Source: JBJELF01 sp051879015
GTDB lineage: Bacteria; Bacillota; Clostridia; Lachnospirales; Lachnospiraceae
Direction: 5' to 3'
DNA length: 12,490 nt
Assembly: GCA_051879015.1 (NCBI GenBank)
Contig: JBJELF010000094.1
Location: 1-12,490, forward strand
The first letter of the stretch is position 1. Every line of letters begins with the position of its first letter. The position numbers were made by a program, and so were the translations under genes. The notes beneath the pieces are model-generated. The model had not been told where the DNA came from, searched no databases, and saw only the letters and a program-made list of their open reading frames with translations. Shown here piece by piece: positions 1-7,341 of the stretch.

Positions 1-94
1 TCAAGGAACAAATCCCGTCCGATAATTTCTCCTGAGAAAGTCCAGCTTTTTTACGCGCCTCCCGAATCGCAGTTCCTGCATGTCGCACACTCAT
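1..94 (-). CDS. XRE-family helix-turn-helix regulator, N-terminal fragment
   Basis: Only the first 31 codons are in the window; the gene runs off the left edge. The start ATG (rc 92-94) has a GGAGGT ribosome site at 105-110 with ten bases between. The visible peptide has the first two helices of a lambda-Cro/XRE DNA-binding domain: AIREARKKAGLSQEKLS, where 'R..R...GLSQE.L' is the signature of this family. It should be a cytoplasmic transcription regulator. It diverges from an MFS exporter gene, a common arrangement in which the regulator controls the exporter and itself; that role is inferred. The rest of the protein, and so any sensor or peptide-binding part, cannot be seen. Confidence 0.8.
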   Translation of the reverse strand, partial: MSVRHAGTAIREARKKAGLSQEKLSDGICSL

Positions 95-125
95 AGTAAT
101 CATTACCTCCAATGATTTTAACAAT

Positions 126-154
126 AGTATACTACATTTTTAAAGAAATGAAAA
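126..154 (-). promoter_or_regulatory. Candidate promoter of the XRE regulator
   Basis: On the minus strand, TATACT (126-131) is a near-consensus -10 and TTTTCA (149-154) a fair -35, with a 17-base spacer. Transcription would start about 25 bases upstream of the regulator start codon. Read by eye only. Confidence 0.5.
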
Positions 155-163
155 TATTCATTT
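146..163. promoter_or_regulatory. Inverted repeat overlapping the XRE promoter -35
   Basis: A perfect 7-base inverted repeat, AAATGAA-AATA-TTCATTT, covers the -35 of the regulator promoter. Its size and position suit an operator for a dimeric helix-turn-helix protein, possibly the XRE regulator acting on itself. The DNA here is very A+T-rich, so chance is a real alternative. Confidence 0.35.
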
Positions 164-264
164 TGGGAACATAGATTTTAGAAAAAGCCTAATGTACAAA
201 ATAGAAATAACACCGTCTTTTCTCATATACATAAATGGAAACTCTAAAATTTCAATTTACTTAT

Positions 265-294
265 CTGTTTAAAAGACAGTATATCCAATATAAT
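265..294 (+). promoter_or_regulatory. Candidate promoter of the MFS gene
   Basis: A perfect -10 hexamer TATAAT lies at 289-294. The matching -35 position (TGTTTA, 266-271) is poor and sits in an imperfect inverted repeat, CTGTTTAAAAGACAG (265-279). A weak -35 covered by a palindrome suggests a regulated promoter. The -10 overlaps the upstream ATG at 293, which argues against translation starting there. Confidence 0.5.
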
Positions 295-325
295 GAAAAA
301 AGGAACAAACGAAAGGGGCAACAGT

Positions 326-1624
326 ATGAATAAAAAAGACATCGGCTACAAAGATATTCTAAAACAAACAGAATATCTAAAAATCATCCTTGCGTCATTG
401 ATTAATCGATTTGGAGATTCCATAGATGCGATTGCATCAACGTGGATTGTCTATGAACTTACCGGCAATGCGGCATGGTCAGCAATTATTTTTGGAGCAA
501 ATAAAATTCCTTCCGTAGTGGTAACACCGCTGGCAGGTGCATGGGTGGAAGGAAGAAATAAGAAAATCATTATGGTAGTGACAGATTTCATTCGGGCAGC
601 CTGTGTGGCATTGGTTGCCACAGGGTATCTCTTAGGATTTCTTCAGGCGTGGATGTTGCTTTTGACAACCTTGATTATCTCCATAGCAGAGGCATTTCGG
701 GGACCAGCCAGCACTGCATTGACACCGAAAGTTCTGGATGTGCAATACTATGAATATGGCATGTCATTAAATTCCACATTGTCGTCCATCGTAGAATTAA
801 TTGGTATGGCGGCTGCGGCAGGTATCATCGCTGTAATCGGAACTGCAGGAGCTATTTATATCGATATGATTACCTTTCTTCTATCTGCATGTATCATTGT
901 CTTTGTAAATTCCGGAGAACATCAGATGAGTAAACAGAAGTTTAACGCAAAAGAATATAGCAACCGTCTAAAAGAAGGTTTCCGATATGCATCTACTAAT
1001 CGTGTGATTCGATTTTTTATCACCATCGCTGTTTTTCTGAATGCTATGCTGGTTCCTTTCAACAGCCTTCAGGCTCCTTTGGCAAGTGAGATTCTCAAGG
1101 GCGGCGCAGAAGTCCTTTCCATCATGGGAATTATGTTGACTTTGGGAATGCTGTTTGGCTCGCTGACATATCCGATGATACAGAAGGTCATGAATGAAAA
1201 GTCTCTTCTCGTTGTCGGAACATTGGGAATGGGGCTGTATTATCTCGGTCTGACTCTATGCCAGCCATTATATGGAAATAAATGGTTTATGTACGCCTTT
1301 GTGGCAGTATTGAGTATTTTATTCGGATATTTGGTTGCACTGGCTAACTCATGTATGGGGATTGCATTGGTAAAACAGGTGGAAGAGGATTATCTTGCCA
1401 GAGTGGGCGGCATCACAACCGCATTGAGCTCGGCAGCAACTCCTTTGGCATCCTTTCTAGTTGGAGCCGTGGTAGCGTATATAAGCACGGAAATGTTCTT
1501 TATTCTGGCAGGAATACTGGATGTCATTGGATGTATCTTGATTGCAAGAAGCAAAGTAATTGAGGCCAAAAAAGAGAGCATGACAAGTACAGAAGCCGAG
1601 AATACACAGCCAGTATTGGGGTAA
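326..1624 (+). CDS. MFS transporter, macrolide-efflux/EntS-like
   Basis: A 432-residue major facilitator superfamily protein with about twelve hydrophobic segments, the usual length for a 12-helix MFS carrier in the cytoplasmic membrane. The N-terminal part (NRFGDSIDAIASTWIVYELTG, then PLAGAWVEGRNKK in the loop between helices 2 and 3) resembles the MFS_3 group that includes macrolide exporters (Mef) and EntS. These are proton-driven drug or siderophore exporters, so efflux is the best guess and the substrate is unknown. I chose the ATG at 326 because AAAGGGG (312-318) sits seven bases before it; the in-frame ATG at 293 lies inside the -10 box and has no ribosome site. The divergent XRE gene is a likely regulator. 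The tail after the last helix is short and polar. Confidence 0.85.
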   Translation: MNKKDIGYKDILKQTEYLKIILASLINRFGDSIDAIASTWIVYELTGNAAWSAIIFGANKIPSVVVTPLAGAWVEGRNKKIIMVVTDFIRAACVALVATGYLLGFLQAWMLLLTTLIISIAEAFRGPASTALTPKVLDVQYYEYGMSLNSTLSSIVELIGMAAAAGIIAVIGTAGAIYIDMITFLLSACIIVFVNSGEHQMSKQKFNAKEYSNRLKEGFRYASTNRVIRFFITIAVFLNAMLVPFNSLQAPLASEILKGGAEVLSIMGIMLTLGMLFGSLTYPMIQKVMNEKSLLVVGTLGMGLYYLGLTLCQPLYGNKWFMYAFVAVLSILFGYLVALANSCMGIALVKQVEEDYLARVGGITTALSSAATPLASFLVGAVVAYISTEMFFILAGILDVIGCILIARSKVIEAKKESMTSTEAENTQPVLG

Positions 1625-1629
1625 TAAAG

Positions 1630-1660
1630 GAAGAGCTGTCACAATATGCGACAGCTCTTC
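1630..1660 (-). terminator. Hairpin between convergent genes
   Basis: A perfect 11-base stem (GAAGAGCTGTC, 1630-1640, with its complement at 1650-1660) and a 9-base loop lie six bases after the MFS stop and 40 bases beyond the permease stop. On the minus strand the stem is followed by CTTTATTA, a moderate U-tract; on the plus strand there is none. It therefore fits best as terminator of the glycosidase-permease operon, though it may slow both transcripts. Confidence 0.65.
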
Positions 1661-1699
1661 GAAAGGGAGTTTATCAAAATATAAGAATTATTTCATTTA

Positions 1700-3985
1700 T
1701 TAGAATGGCATTCCGCCGCCTTCTTGTACTACATATCCAGAGGTCTGTCCCTCGGAGGTTGCACCATTCTTTACTTCCACATCCAGCTTTTCGCTCTCAT
1801 CAGAAGCAGTAACCGTATCATTTCCCTCTGCGGACAGAGCAATCTGATAATTACCTTCCTCCAGAGTAATGGTTTTTTCACAAGTATAATTGGTAAATGG
1901 TCCCATTGCAGTGACCGTAAGTTCATCCTTTGTAATAGTCTCAGTCTTCACCAAATTTCCATCCTTATCATAGATATTGATGTCAATGACGGTAAACATT
2001 TCCTTATCATTATAAGTGGACAGAGTATCTGAGAACAAGGTAATTTTTACATTTGTACCATCCTGCGAATACATAAATTCTGGGGTAGAAAGTTTGCCAG
2101 ATACAATAAACTCAACAGTCTGTGCTTCTGGATTTGTACCACTCTCAGCAAATGCATTTAACACTGCCTGATACTCACCATATGCAAGTTCTGCAATATC
2201 CACATTTCCACTAATCTCGCCTGTTCCAGTCAAACGTCCGGAAGCTGCGACATAACTGTCACCCAGATTTCCTTCCTCATCTACACGATAAACCCAAACC
2301 GTATAATAGGAAATTCCATCCTTTCCTTCAAAGCTGAAGTCTCCTGACTTTTCATCAAATGTAAAATCATTTGTATTTGTGCTGCTGTTGCTATTTCCAG
2401 TATTATTCGTAGTTGTGCCGCCCAAAACTGGCTGATTCATAGATAAAACCAACAGTACAATTGCTAAAATTGCCATCACATAGTTTTCAGAATGAGTAGC
2501 TTTTGCTTCTCCTTTCTGGAATCCAAGCAGTGCCATACCTGCAAAAAGGAGTGCTCCCGCTGCCACACCATAGGCAATATTCTGTGTAAATACCGTAATA
2601 ACAATGGTTGCTGCAAATGGAAGAACGGTATCTGCACTTGCGCTCTTAATTTTCGCACATCCCTTCAGCATATTTAAGCCTACAAACAACATTGCGGCAT
2701 CTGCTATCTGGAATGTCGCATAAATGACATTCGGAAATACAAAACCTGCATGACCATATTCTGGTACACTCTTAGTGTAGGTTGCAAAAATTACAAATGG
2801 CAGCCAAGTAAATAATGCTACGAAATATCCGATGCTGCACACGACAGAGGAAAGTCCCGTCTTGCCGCCATCTGCAGTTGCTACTGCAGACTGCTTTCCA
2901 ATTGAAACTGGTGCCGCCCCAACAATTGGTGCGATTACGTTTGCAACTGCGTTCACGAAAAGAATCTTTCCGCTCTTTTCTTCATATTCGCCGTCACAGA
3001 TGATTGTTCCATTCTCATTTGCACCCAGAACAGCCGCCTCAGACTCATACATACCCATGAACAGGAACAGAAGAATCGAACGGGCAAACAATCCAACTAC
3101 ATTTCCACCTGCTGCGGTAAATGCACTGAAATCAAATCCCTTTGCAAATACCTGCCCAATCTGCAATTCCTTAAAACCTAAACCGATGGTATACATTTCA
3201 CCAAGTGGATCTGGATTGACACCCACCCAGATACGATTCTGCGTGTAGGTGTAGGTAAACACAATACCGCCAGCAACCGAAGCAATCAGATAGAAAATCA
3301 AGGTTGTTGCCACAAATCCACTCATAACTGGATGTTCTGACTTCCATTTCTTGCAAAGTACAATCAGTGCAAATCCAATCAATGCGGCAATCGCACACCA
3401 TCTCATGTAAGGAGCCAACACAGCACCACCAAACGCTTCATCAGAAAAGGAACCCAGAGCTAATCCATCAAGTACACCCATATTCTGCAATGCAACATAG
3501 GCGATGTAAAGACCCATTCCTACCGGCAGTGCCAAACGGACACTGTCGGGAATCAAATGGAATACAAAGCTTCTTACCTTCGGAACTGCCATCAGAATCA
3601 GATAAACGACTGCTGCCACAAATGTGACTGCCAAAAGATTCTCATAGGTCAGTCCAGAATCCACTCCCAGCACAGAAATCATGACGGTACTGAGACTAAG
3701 GCTCGCAGTCTGCACCAGTGGAAGATTGCAGACCAAACCTAACAATAATGTTCCAACAAATGCTACTAAAGTTGCACCCAAGTACAATCCACAATAAGGA
3801 ATGTCATCTGAAAATGCCTGAATCAATATCTGAATGTTCATGAACAGAGCACACACTGAGATAAAGCATACGGAAAGTCCTGCTTTCACTTCCTGACTCA
3901 TTGTAGAGCTTCTGTCCGTAAAGTGGAAATAGCTATCTAATGTGCGGCTAAGACCGCCCTTCTCTTTCTTTTTCTTTTCACTCAT
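1700..3985 (-). CDS. AzgA/NCS2-like permease with C-terminal extracellular beta-sandwich pair
   Basis: A 761-residue membrane protein. Residues 1 to about 520 match the AzgA branch of the NCS2 nucleobase permeases (AdeP, GhxP, PbuG): LDSYFHFTDRSSTMSQEVKAGL at the start, CNLPLVQTASLSLS (helix 3 region), FLFMGMYESEAAVLG (helix 8) and a half-helix ending GGKTGLSSVV (helix 10). The family is usually about 430-490 residues long. Here an N/T/S-rich linker (522-541) follows the last helix and leads into two similar beta-rich units (about 541-630 and 633-742), each with a 'Y/F-T-V..I/V-Y..D-x-x-GNL' strand pair and an 'xGxYQ' strand. Lysines before the last helix and none just after it put this tail outside by the positive-inside rule. 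Core motifs are divergent: the helix-10 glutamate is Q, so the substrate is uncertain. I start at M (rc 3983-3985) after GGGGTGAGG; the gene follows the glycosidase stop by 13 bases. Confidence 0.8.
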   Translation of the reverse strand: MSEKKKKEKGGLSRTLDSYFHFTDRSSTMSQEVKAGLSVCFISVCALFMNIQILIQAFSDDIPYCGLYLGATLVAFVGTLLLGLVCNLPLVQTASLSLSTVMISVLGVDSGLTYENLLAVTFVAAVVYLILMAVPKVRSFVFHLIPDSVRLALPVGMGLYIAYVALQNMGVLDGLALGSFSDEAFGGAVLAPYMRWCAIAALIGFALIVLCKKWKSEHPVMSGFVATTLIFYLIASVAGGIVFTYTYTQNRIWVGVNPDPLGEMYTIGLGFKELQIGQVFAKGFDFSAFTAAGGNVVGLFARSILLFLFMGMYESEAAVLGANENGTIICDGEYEEKSGKILFVNAVANVIAPIVGAAPVSIGKQSAVATADGGKTGLSSVVCSIGYFVALFTWLPFVIFATYTKSVPEYGHAGFVFPNVIYATFQIADAAMLFVGLNMLKGCAKIKSASADTVLPFAATIVITVFTQNIAYGVAAGALLFAGMALLGFQKGEAKATHSENYVMAILAIVLLVLSMNQPVLGGTTTNNTGNSNSSTNTNDFTFDEKSGDFSFEGKDGISYYTVWVYRVDEEGNLGDSYVAASGRLTGTGEISGNVDIAELAYGEYQAVLNAFAESGTNPEAQTVEFIVSGKLSTPEFMYSQDGTNVKITLFSDTLSTYNDKEMFTVIDINIYDKDGNLVKTETITKDELTVTAMGPFTNYTCEKTITLEEGNYQIALSAEGNDTVTASDESEKLDVEVKNGATSEGQTSGYVVQEGGGMPF

Positions 3986-3998
3986 ATCCTCACCCCAC

Positions 3999-6900
3999 TT
4001 ATTTCTTTTTGCCGCATTCTGCAAGCATTGGGACTGTAAATTGCTTATGTACCCCCAAAACATAGAGCAGAATAATTGCTGCCACTAACAGAACATCAAT
4101 TGCCACCCAACCAATCTTCCAAGTTTCGTTGTCAGAAGAAACGGCGTTAGTCGCCGCACTCGCTGCACCTGAATCATTTCCAGTTGCAACCATCTGATAG
4201 AACAGGCGATGCATATTCTCTCGAAGCATATACTGACCATAAAGGGTATCGGTAGCACCAGTACCTTCCACTACCGTATAAGTATCTTCATCGACACGGT
4301 CATCACGAGTCAGCATAGCCACATTACTTGCCAGACAAAGAGATGGTGGATTGTAAAGGTCTACAAATCCAGGTCCAACACCGTCTGTAATTAAGTAACC
4401 AATGAATCCCCATTCCTCACGAAGAATGTTGTTGAACAATCCATAATGTCCCCAGCTCATACCGATACGGTTTAAGCAGGCCATAATACCAAGCGCACCG
4501 CCTTCTTTAACGGCTAATTCATAAGGCTTGCAATAAATCTCACGAATCGCCTGCTCACTTGCCCAAGTCAAAACACCATTTCGGTTGGTATCTCCATCAT
4601 TCAGCACGAAATGCTTGATGTAAACCATAACACCATCCGACTGCAGACCTTTCACTACCTGTGCGCCAATCTTTCCTGCGATGAAACCATCTTCGGAATA
4701 ATACTCAAAGTTACGTCCGCCAAATGGAGAACGATGTGTGTTCATTGCTGGTGCATATGCTCCAACATAACCACCCAAAATAGACTGATGTCCGTAAGCA
4801 ATACCTTCTTTGTTTGCCAATTCTTCATTCCAAGTAGATGCAATCACAACTGCAGATGGCCACCAGGTACCACCGGCAATATTTCCGTTTCCTGCTTCAC
4901 CAGGACCATCTACCACGCTGTCAGAAACCTTTCCAACAGACTCTACTGCTGGAGTACCCCATCCAGAATTGCCATGTACATTGATACATTCCTCCAAAGT
5001 AAGCTGATCTAACAAGTCATCCCACTTCGGATCATCATAATCTAATACAATTCCATTCTCGTCTACCATATCTGCCAAAGTATAACTAGTCTCGGTTGAA
5101 CCAAATGTCACACGATAAGATTCATCATTCAAGTCCAATCCATCTGGAGTCTCATCCATGTAGAATGATTGCGTACCAGCGTGGACATACAGAGTTTTTG
5201 TGCCTGTGGTTTTCACTCCGTTCTTATAATACTCATAAGTATATACCATGCTGCCTTCACTACGAAGTTCCACTGCCTGCTTCTGCAGCTCGGCCAATTC
5301 CTCACAAGCCTTGTCTCCATTTAAGTTGGATTCATGCTGCTTAATACTGTCCATACCTGCTGCAAAATCACTTCTGGAAAGATAACCATCCAGCATATTT
5401 CCATCACCTGCAGATACATCATCCAACTGATTGACTGCTGTCACTTCATCAGAATCACGCTTGCCTGCATTGTCATCATTGTAAATAATGCTCTCGCTCA
5501 AAGTTGCCGCTGCTGTCTCGATTACCGTATGTGCATTCTCGGATACATGGAACTGATACTCGCCCTTCTCCAATACATAACAGCCATAACCACAGTAATC
5601 GTAGCTTGCCAAATCATCGGTATCAAATGTAATGGTAACGGTTTGGCTCTCGCCTGGCTGAAGGATATCCGTTTTTGCAAATCCCATCAGCACCTTGGAG
5701 GATTTCTCTAAGCCTCTGCCCTGAATACCACAATTTTCATCCGTATTGTAAGGAGCTTCCATATAAACTTCAACAACCTGCTTACCAGCATAGTCTCCTG
5801 TATTGGAAACTTTGACCTCAATCGTGTTTGTTCCATGAACTTCTAATGGAATATTAGAAGATACAATTTCCTGTGTAAAAGAGCCATAGGACAATCCATA
5901 TCCAAATGGATACTGGACAACATTTTCATAGCCGCCCTCCTCATCTCTCGCTCCACCTTCGGAATCATCTCTGTCATCATTCTTGTAGACTGCATTTTTA
6001 AATTCATCGCTGTCAAAGTAACCTTCTGCATCTGCGGTCTCATAGTAGCGATATCCCACATAGATACCTTCCTCATACTGATAATAAGCGTACATTTCGG
6101 TATCACTCATATTGGTATAGCGGTTATTATCTGTGTTGTAGAACGATGGAGCTGTACTTAAATCGTAAGCGTAAGTGTCAACCAATTTTCCAGATGGATT
6201 AGCAAGACCAGCCAAAATATTTGCCACACCACTCAAACCTGCTTCACCTGGATGTCCAATCCAAAGGCAGGCATCTACGCCATATTCTTCGGATTCCACA
6301 AAGCCTAATTCCATCGCTGCGGAAGAGTTAATCAAAACAATCGTATGTTCAAAATTCTCTTTACAGAAAGTAAGTAAGTCACGCTCATTCTGGTCAAGCT
6401 CCAGATAAGATTCTCCTGTTAATGTGCTGCCATCCCCATCATAGTCCATCGTTGGAGATGCACCTTCCGCACCACTTCTGGAAAATGTTACAATTACATA
6501 ATCATTGTAATCTCCAATCAGGCTCTTTGCATCCTCATAAGTGCTCTTGGAAAATTCATTGATTTTTTGATGACCAGTCCAATCGGAAGCTGTGATTCCA
6601 TCATATTTTGCATCACTGCCTCTTGCACCACCACAGGCCTCTTCCAACCAAGCCCAAAGTTCCTCATTCACATCCAATCCAGATGCCTTCAACGCATCGT
6701 TCAGCATAACGGTGTTTACATCATCCTTGCCACCGGCGGAACCTGTTCCACCTTCTACATAATTGTAGGACATAGCACCCAATACAGAAACTTTTGCATT
6801 TTCCGCAAGTGGAAGAATGTTGTCCTTATTTTGCAGAAGCACACTGCCCTCTTCCTGAATCTGTGTAGCTACATCGGTACCCTCTTCAAAGCAGGCCGCT

Positions 6901-7064
6901 GAATTGTACTCCAGTGTCGATTCATCTACACTGCTGCCGCCGAGATACATGGAGATGTCCGCCTGCATACGCGCCAATACACTATTGATAATAACCAATA
7001 AGCATAAGAACGCCGCAATGATGGACAATCTCGATTTGCCAGTTTTAAATTGTTTGTCTGACAT
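3999..7064 (-). CDS. Membrane-anchored glycoside hydrolase family 3, permuted domain order
   Basis: A 1021-residue GH3 enzyme, probably a beta-glucosidase or related exo-glycosidase. Order: signal-anchor helix (about 13-31); the alpha/beta sandwich that is normally C-terminal (EEGSVLLQNKDNILPL at 71-86; candidate acid/base E200 in SRSGAEGAS); a fibronectin-III-like domain (about 400-515); a linker; then the normally N-terminal TIM barrel (about 680-960). The barrel has R778, GRNFEYYSED (783-792), KHF..ND (817-823) and candidate nucleophile D894 in LITDGVGPG. A second helix (about 983-1003) ends the protein. This inverted order is known from Ruminococcus albus and Butyrivibrio beta-glucosidases. 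Two helices would hold the roughly 950-residue enzyme on the outer membrane face with both ends inside. AGGAGG at 7072-7077 with seven bases spacing supports the start. It leads an operon with the permease. Exact sugar specificity cannot be read from the sequence. Confidence 0.9.
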   Translation of the reverse strand: MSDKQFKTGKSRLSIIAAFLCLLVIINSVLARMQADISMYLGGSSVDESTLEYNSAACFEEGTDVATQIQEEGSVLLQNKDNILPLAENAKVSVLGAMSYNYVEGGTGSAGGKDDVNTVMLNDALKASGLDVNEELWAWLEEACGGARGSDAKYDGITASDWTGHQKINEFSKSTYEDAKSLIGDYNDYVIVTFSRSGAEGASPTMDYDGDGSTLTGESYLELDQNERDLLTFCKENFEHTIVLINSSAAMELGFVESEEYGVDACLWIGHPGEAGLSGVANILAGLANPSGKLVDTYAYDLSTAPSFYNTDNNRYTNMSDTEMYAYYQYEEGIYVGYRYYETADAEGYFDSDEFKNAVYKNDDRDDSEGGARDEEGGYENVVQYPFGYGLSYGSFTQEIVSSNIPLEVHGTNTIEVKVSNTGDYAGKQVVEVYMEAPYNTDENCGIQGRGLEKSSKVLMGFAKTDILQPGESQTVTITFDTDDLASYDYCGYGCYVLEKGEYQFHVSENAHTVIETAAATLSESIIYNDDNAGKRDSDEVTAVNQLDDVSAGDGNMLDGYLSRSDFAAGMDSIKQHESNLNGDKACEELAELQKQAVELRSEGSMVYTYEYYKNGVKTTGTKTLYVHAGTQSFYMDETPDGLDLNDESYRVTFGSTETSYTLADMVDENGIVLDYDDPKWDDLLDQLTLEECINVHGNSGWGTPAVESVGKVSDSVVDGPGEAGNGNIAGGTWWPSAVVIASTWNEELANKEGIAYGHQSILGGYVGAYAPAMNTHRSPFGGRNFEYYSEDGFIAGKIGAQVVKGLQSDGVMVYIKHFVLNDGDTNRNGVLTWASEQAIREIYCKPYELAVKEGGALGIMACLNRIGMSWGHYGLFNNILREEWGFIGYLITDGVGPGFVDLYNPPSLCLASNVAMLTRDDRVDEDTYTVVEGTGATDTLYGQYMLRENMHRLFYQMVATGNDSGAASAATNAVSSDNETWKIGWVAIDVLLVAAIILLYVLGVHKQFTVPMLAECGKKK

Positions 7065-7080
7065 ATGATTTCCTCCTTTT

Positions 7081-7117
7081 CTCTTGCCCTTCCAAGAGAG
7101 TTTATGACACTCTCTTG
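7081..7117 (-). promoter_or_regulatory. Three-part inverted repeat in the glycosidase leader
   Basis: A perfect 9-base inverted repeat, CAAGAGAGT (7093-7101) and ACTCTCTTG (7109-7117), has a 7-base loop. A third copy of the arm, CTCTTG (7081-7086), can pair with CAAGAG at 7093-7098 instead. In the mRNA the middle arm can thus form either of two exclusive hairpins, the second only a few bases upstream of the AGGAGG site. No U-tract follows, so it is not an intrinsic terminator; an operator or a leader switch is possible. Confidence 0.4.
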
Positions 7118-7159
7118 CTTAGACATTTTTAGAACTTATTCGTTCTTGAGTATGGATAA

Positions 7160-7168
7160 AGGATAGCA
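7160..7168 (-). promoter_or_regulatory. Candidate extended -10 of the glycosidase operon
   Basis: Minus-strand TGCTATCCT contains a TGn extension and a -10 hexamer matching consensus at 4 of 6 positions (TATCCT, 7160-7165). The expected -35 position (7183-7188, TCATGA) is a poor match and lies inside the palindrome at 7178-7193. Such a promoter would need help from an activator or rely on the extended -10. The leader would be about 90 bases. Confidence 0.3.
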
Positions 7169-7177
7169 TAAATGGGT

Positions 7178-7193
7178 ATTTTTCATGAAAAAT
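7178..7193. promoter_or_regulatory. 16-base perfect palindrome in the divergent control region
   Basis: ATTTTTCATGAAAAAT reads the same on both strands. It covers the -35 position of the candidate glycosidase promoter, where an operator would be expected. The A/T runs make partial symmetry easy to obtain by chance, but the CATG core with five matching bases each side plus the outer A/T pair is notable. Confidence 0.35.
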
Positions 7194-7242
7194 TTGGCAC
7201 AATTGGAAGTTTTTGAGACACTTTTGGTAAGAAATCGCTCAG

Positions 7243-7269
7243 TCTAATAGTAAAATGGCAAAGATTAGA
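7243..7269. promoter_or_regulatory. Inverted repeat abutting the regulator promoter
   Basis: TCTAAT (7243-7248) and ATTAGA (7264-7269) are perfect inverted copies with centres 21 bases apart, two helical turns. The second arm touches the -35 TTGACC, a usual place for an activator site. The arms are short, so this is tentative. Confidence 0.3.
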
Positions 7270-7298
7270 TTGACCATAGGCAATAAATTTGTTACACT
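7270..7298 (+). promoter_or_regulatory. Promoter of the two-component system
   Basis: TTGACC (7270-7275, 5 of 6 to the -35 consensus), a 17-base spacer and TACACT (7293-7298, 4 of 6) with a TG extension at 7290-7291. Start of transcription would be near 7305, about 37 bases upstream of the response regulator ATG. This is the best-formed promoter in the window. Confidence 0.6.
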
Positions 7299-7326
7299 TT
7301 ACAATAAATCCAATCATTTGCAATAA
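7281..7326 (+). repeat. Direct repeats CAATAA(AT) over the regulator promoter
   Basis: CAATAAAT occurs at 7281-7288 and 7302-7309, exactly 21 bases apart, and CAATAA again at 7321-7326. LytTR regulators usually bind two direct repeats about 21-22 bases apart, so this spacing fits autoregulation by the adjacent regulator. The repeat itself does not match the AgrA-type core (GTT-centred), so the link is inferred from spacing and place only. Confidence 0.35.
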
Positions 7327-7341
7327 GGGGGGAGAGTTATC

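Noticed and set aside
293..325. Upstream ATG giving an 11-residue longer MFS protein
   Set aside because: It lies inside the TATAAT -10 box and has no ribosome site, while the ATG at 326 has AAAGGGG at proper spacing.
3986..4063. Permease start 26 codons upstream, overlapping the glycosidase
   Set aside because: The extra residues are only an out-of-frame reading of the glycosidase end; the ATG at 3985 has its own ribosome site in the 13-base gap.
7172..7216. 14-codon plus-strand frame (MGIFHEKFGTIGSF) after AAAGGA, resembling a signal-peptide gene
   Set aside because: It is very short, sits over the palindrome at 7178-7193, and has no promoter of its own that I can see; chance is the simpler explanation.
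7281..7326. CRISPR-like interpretation of the repeated CAATAA units
   Set aside because: The repeats are 6-8 bases, overlap a promoter, and there is no array of regular longer repeats or any cas gene.
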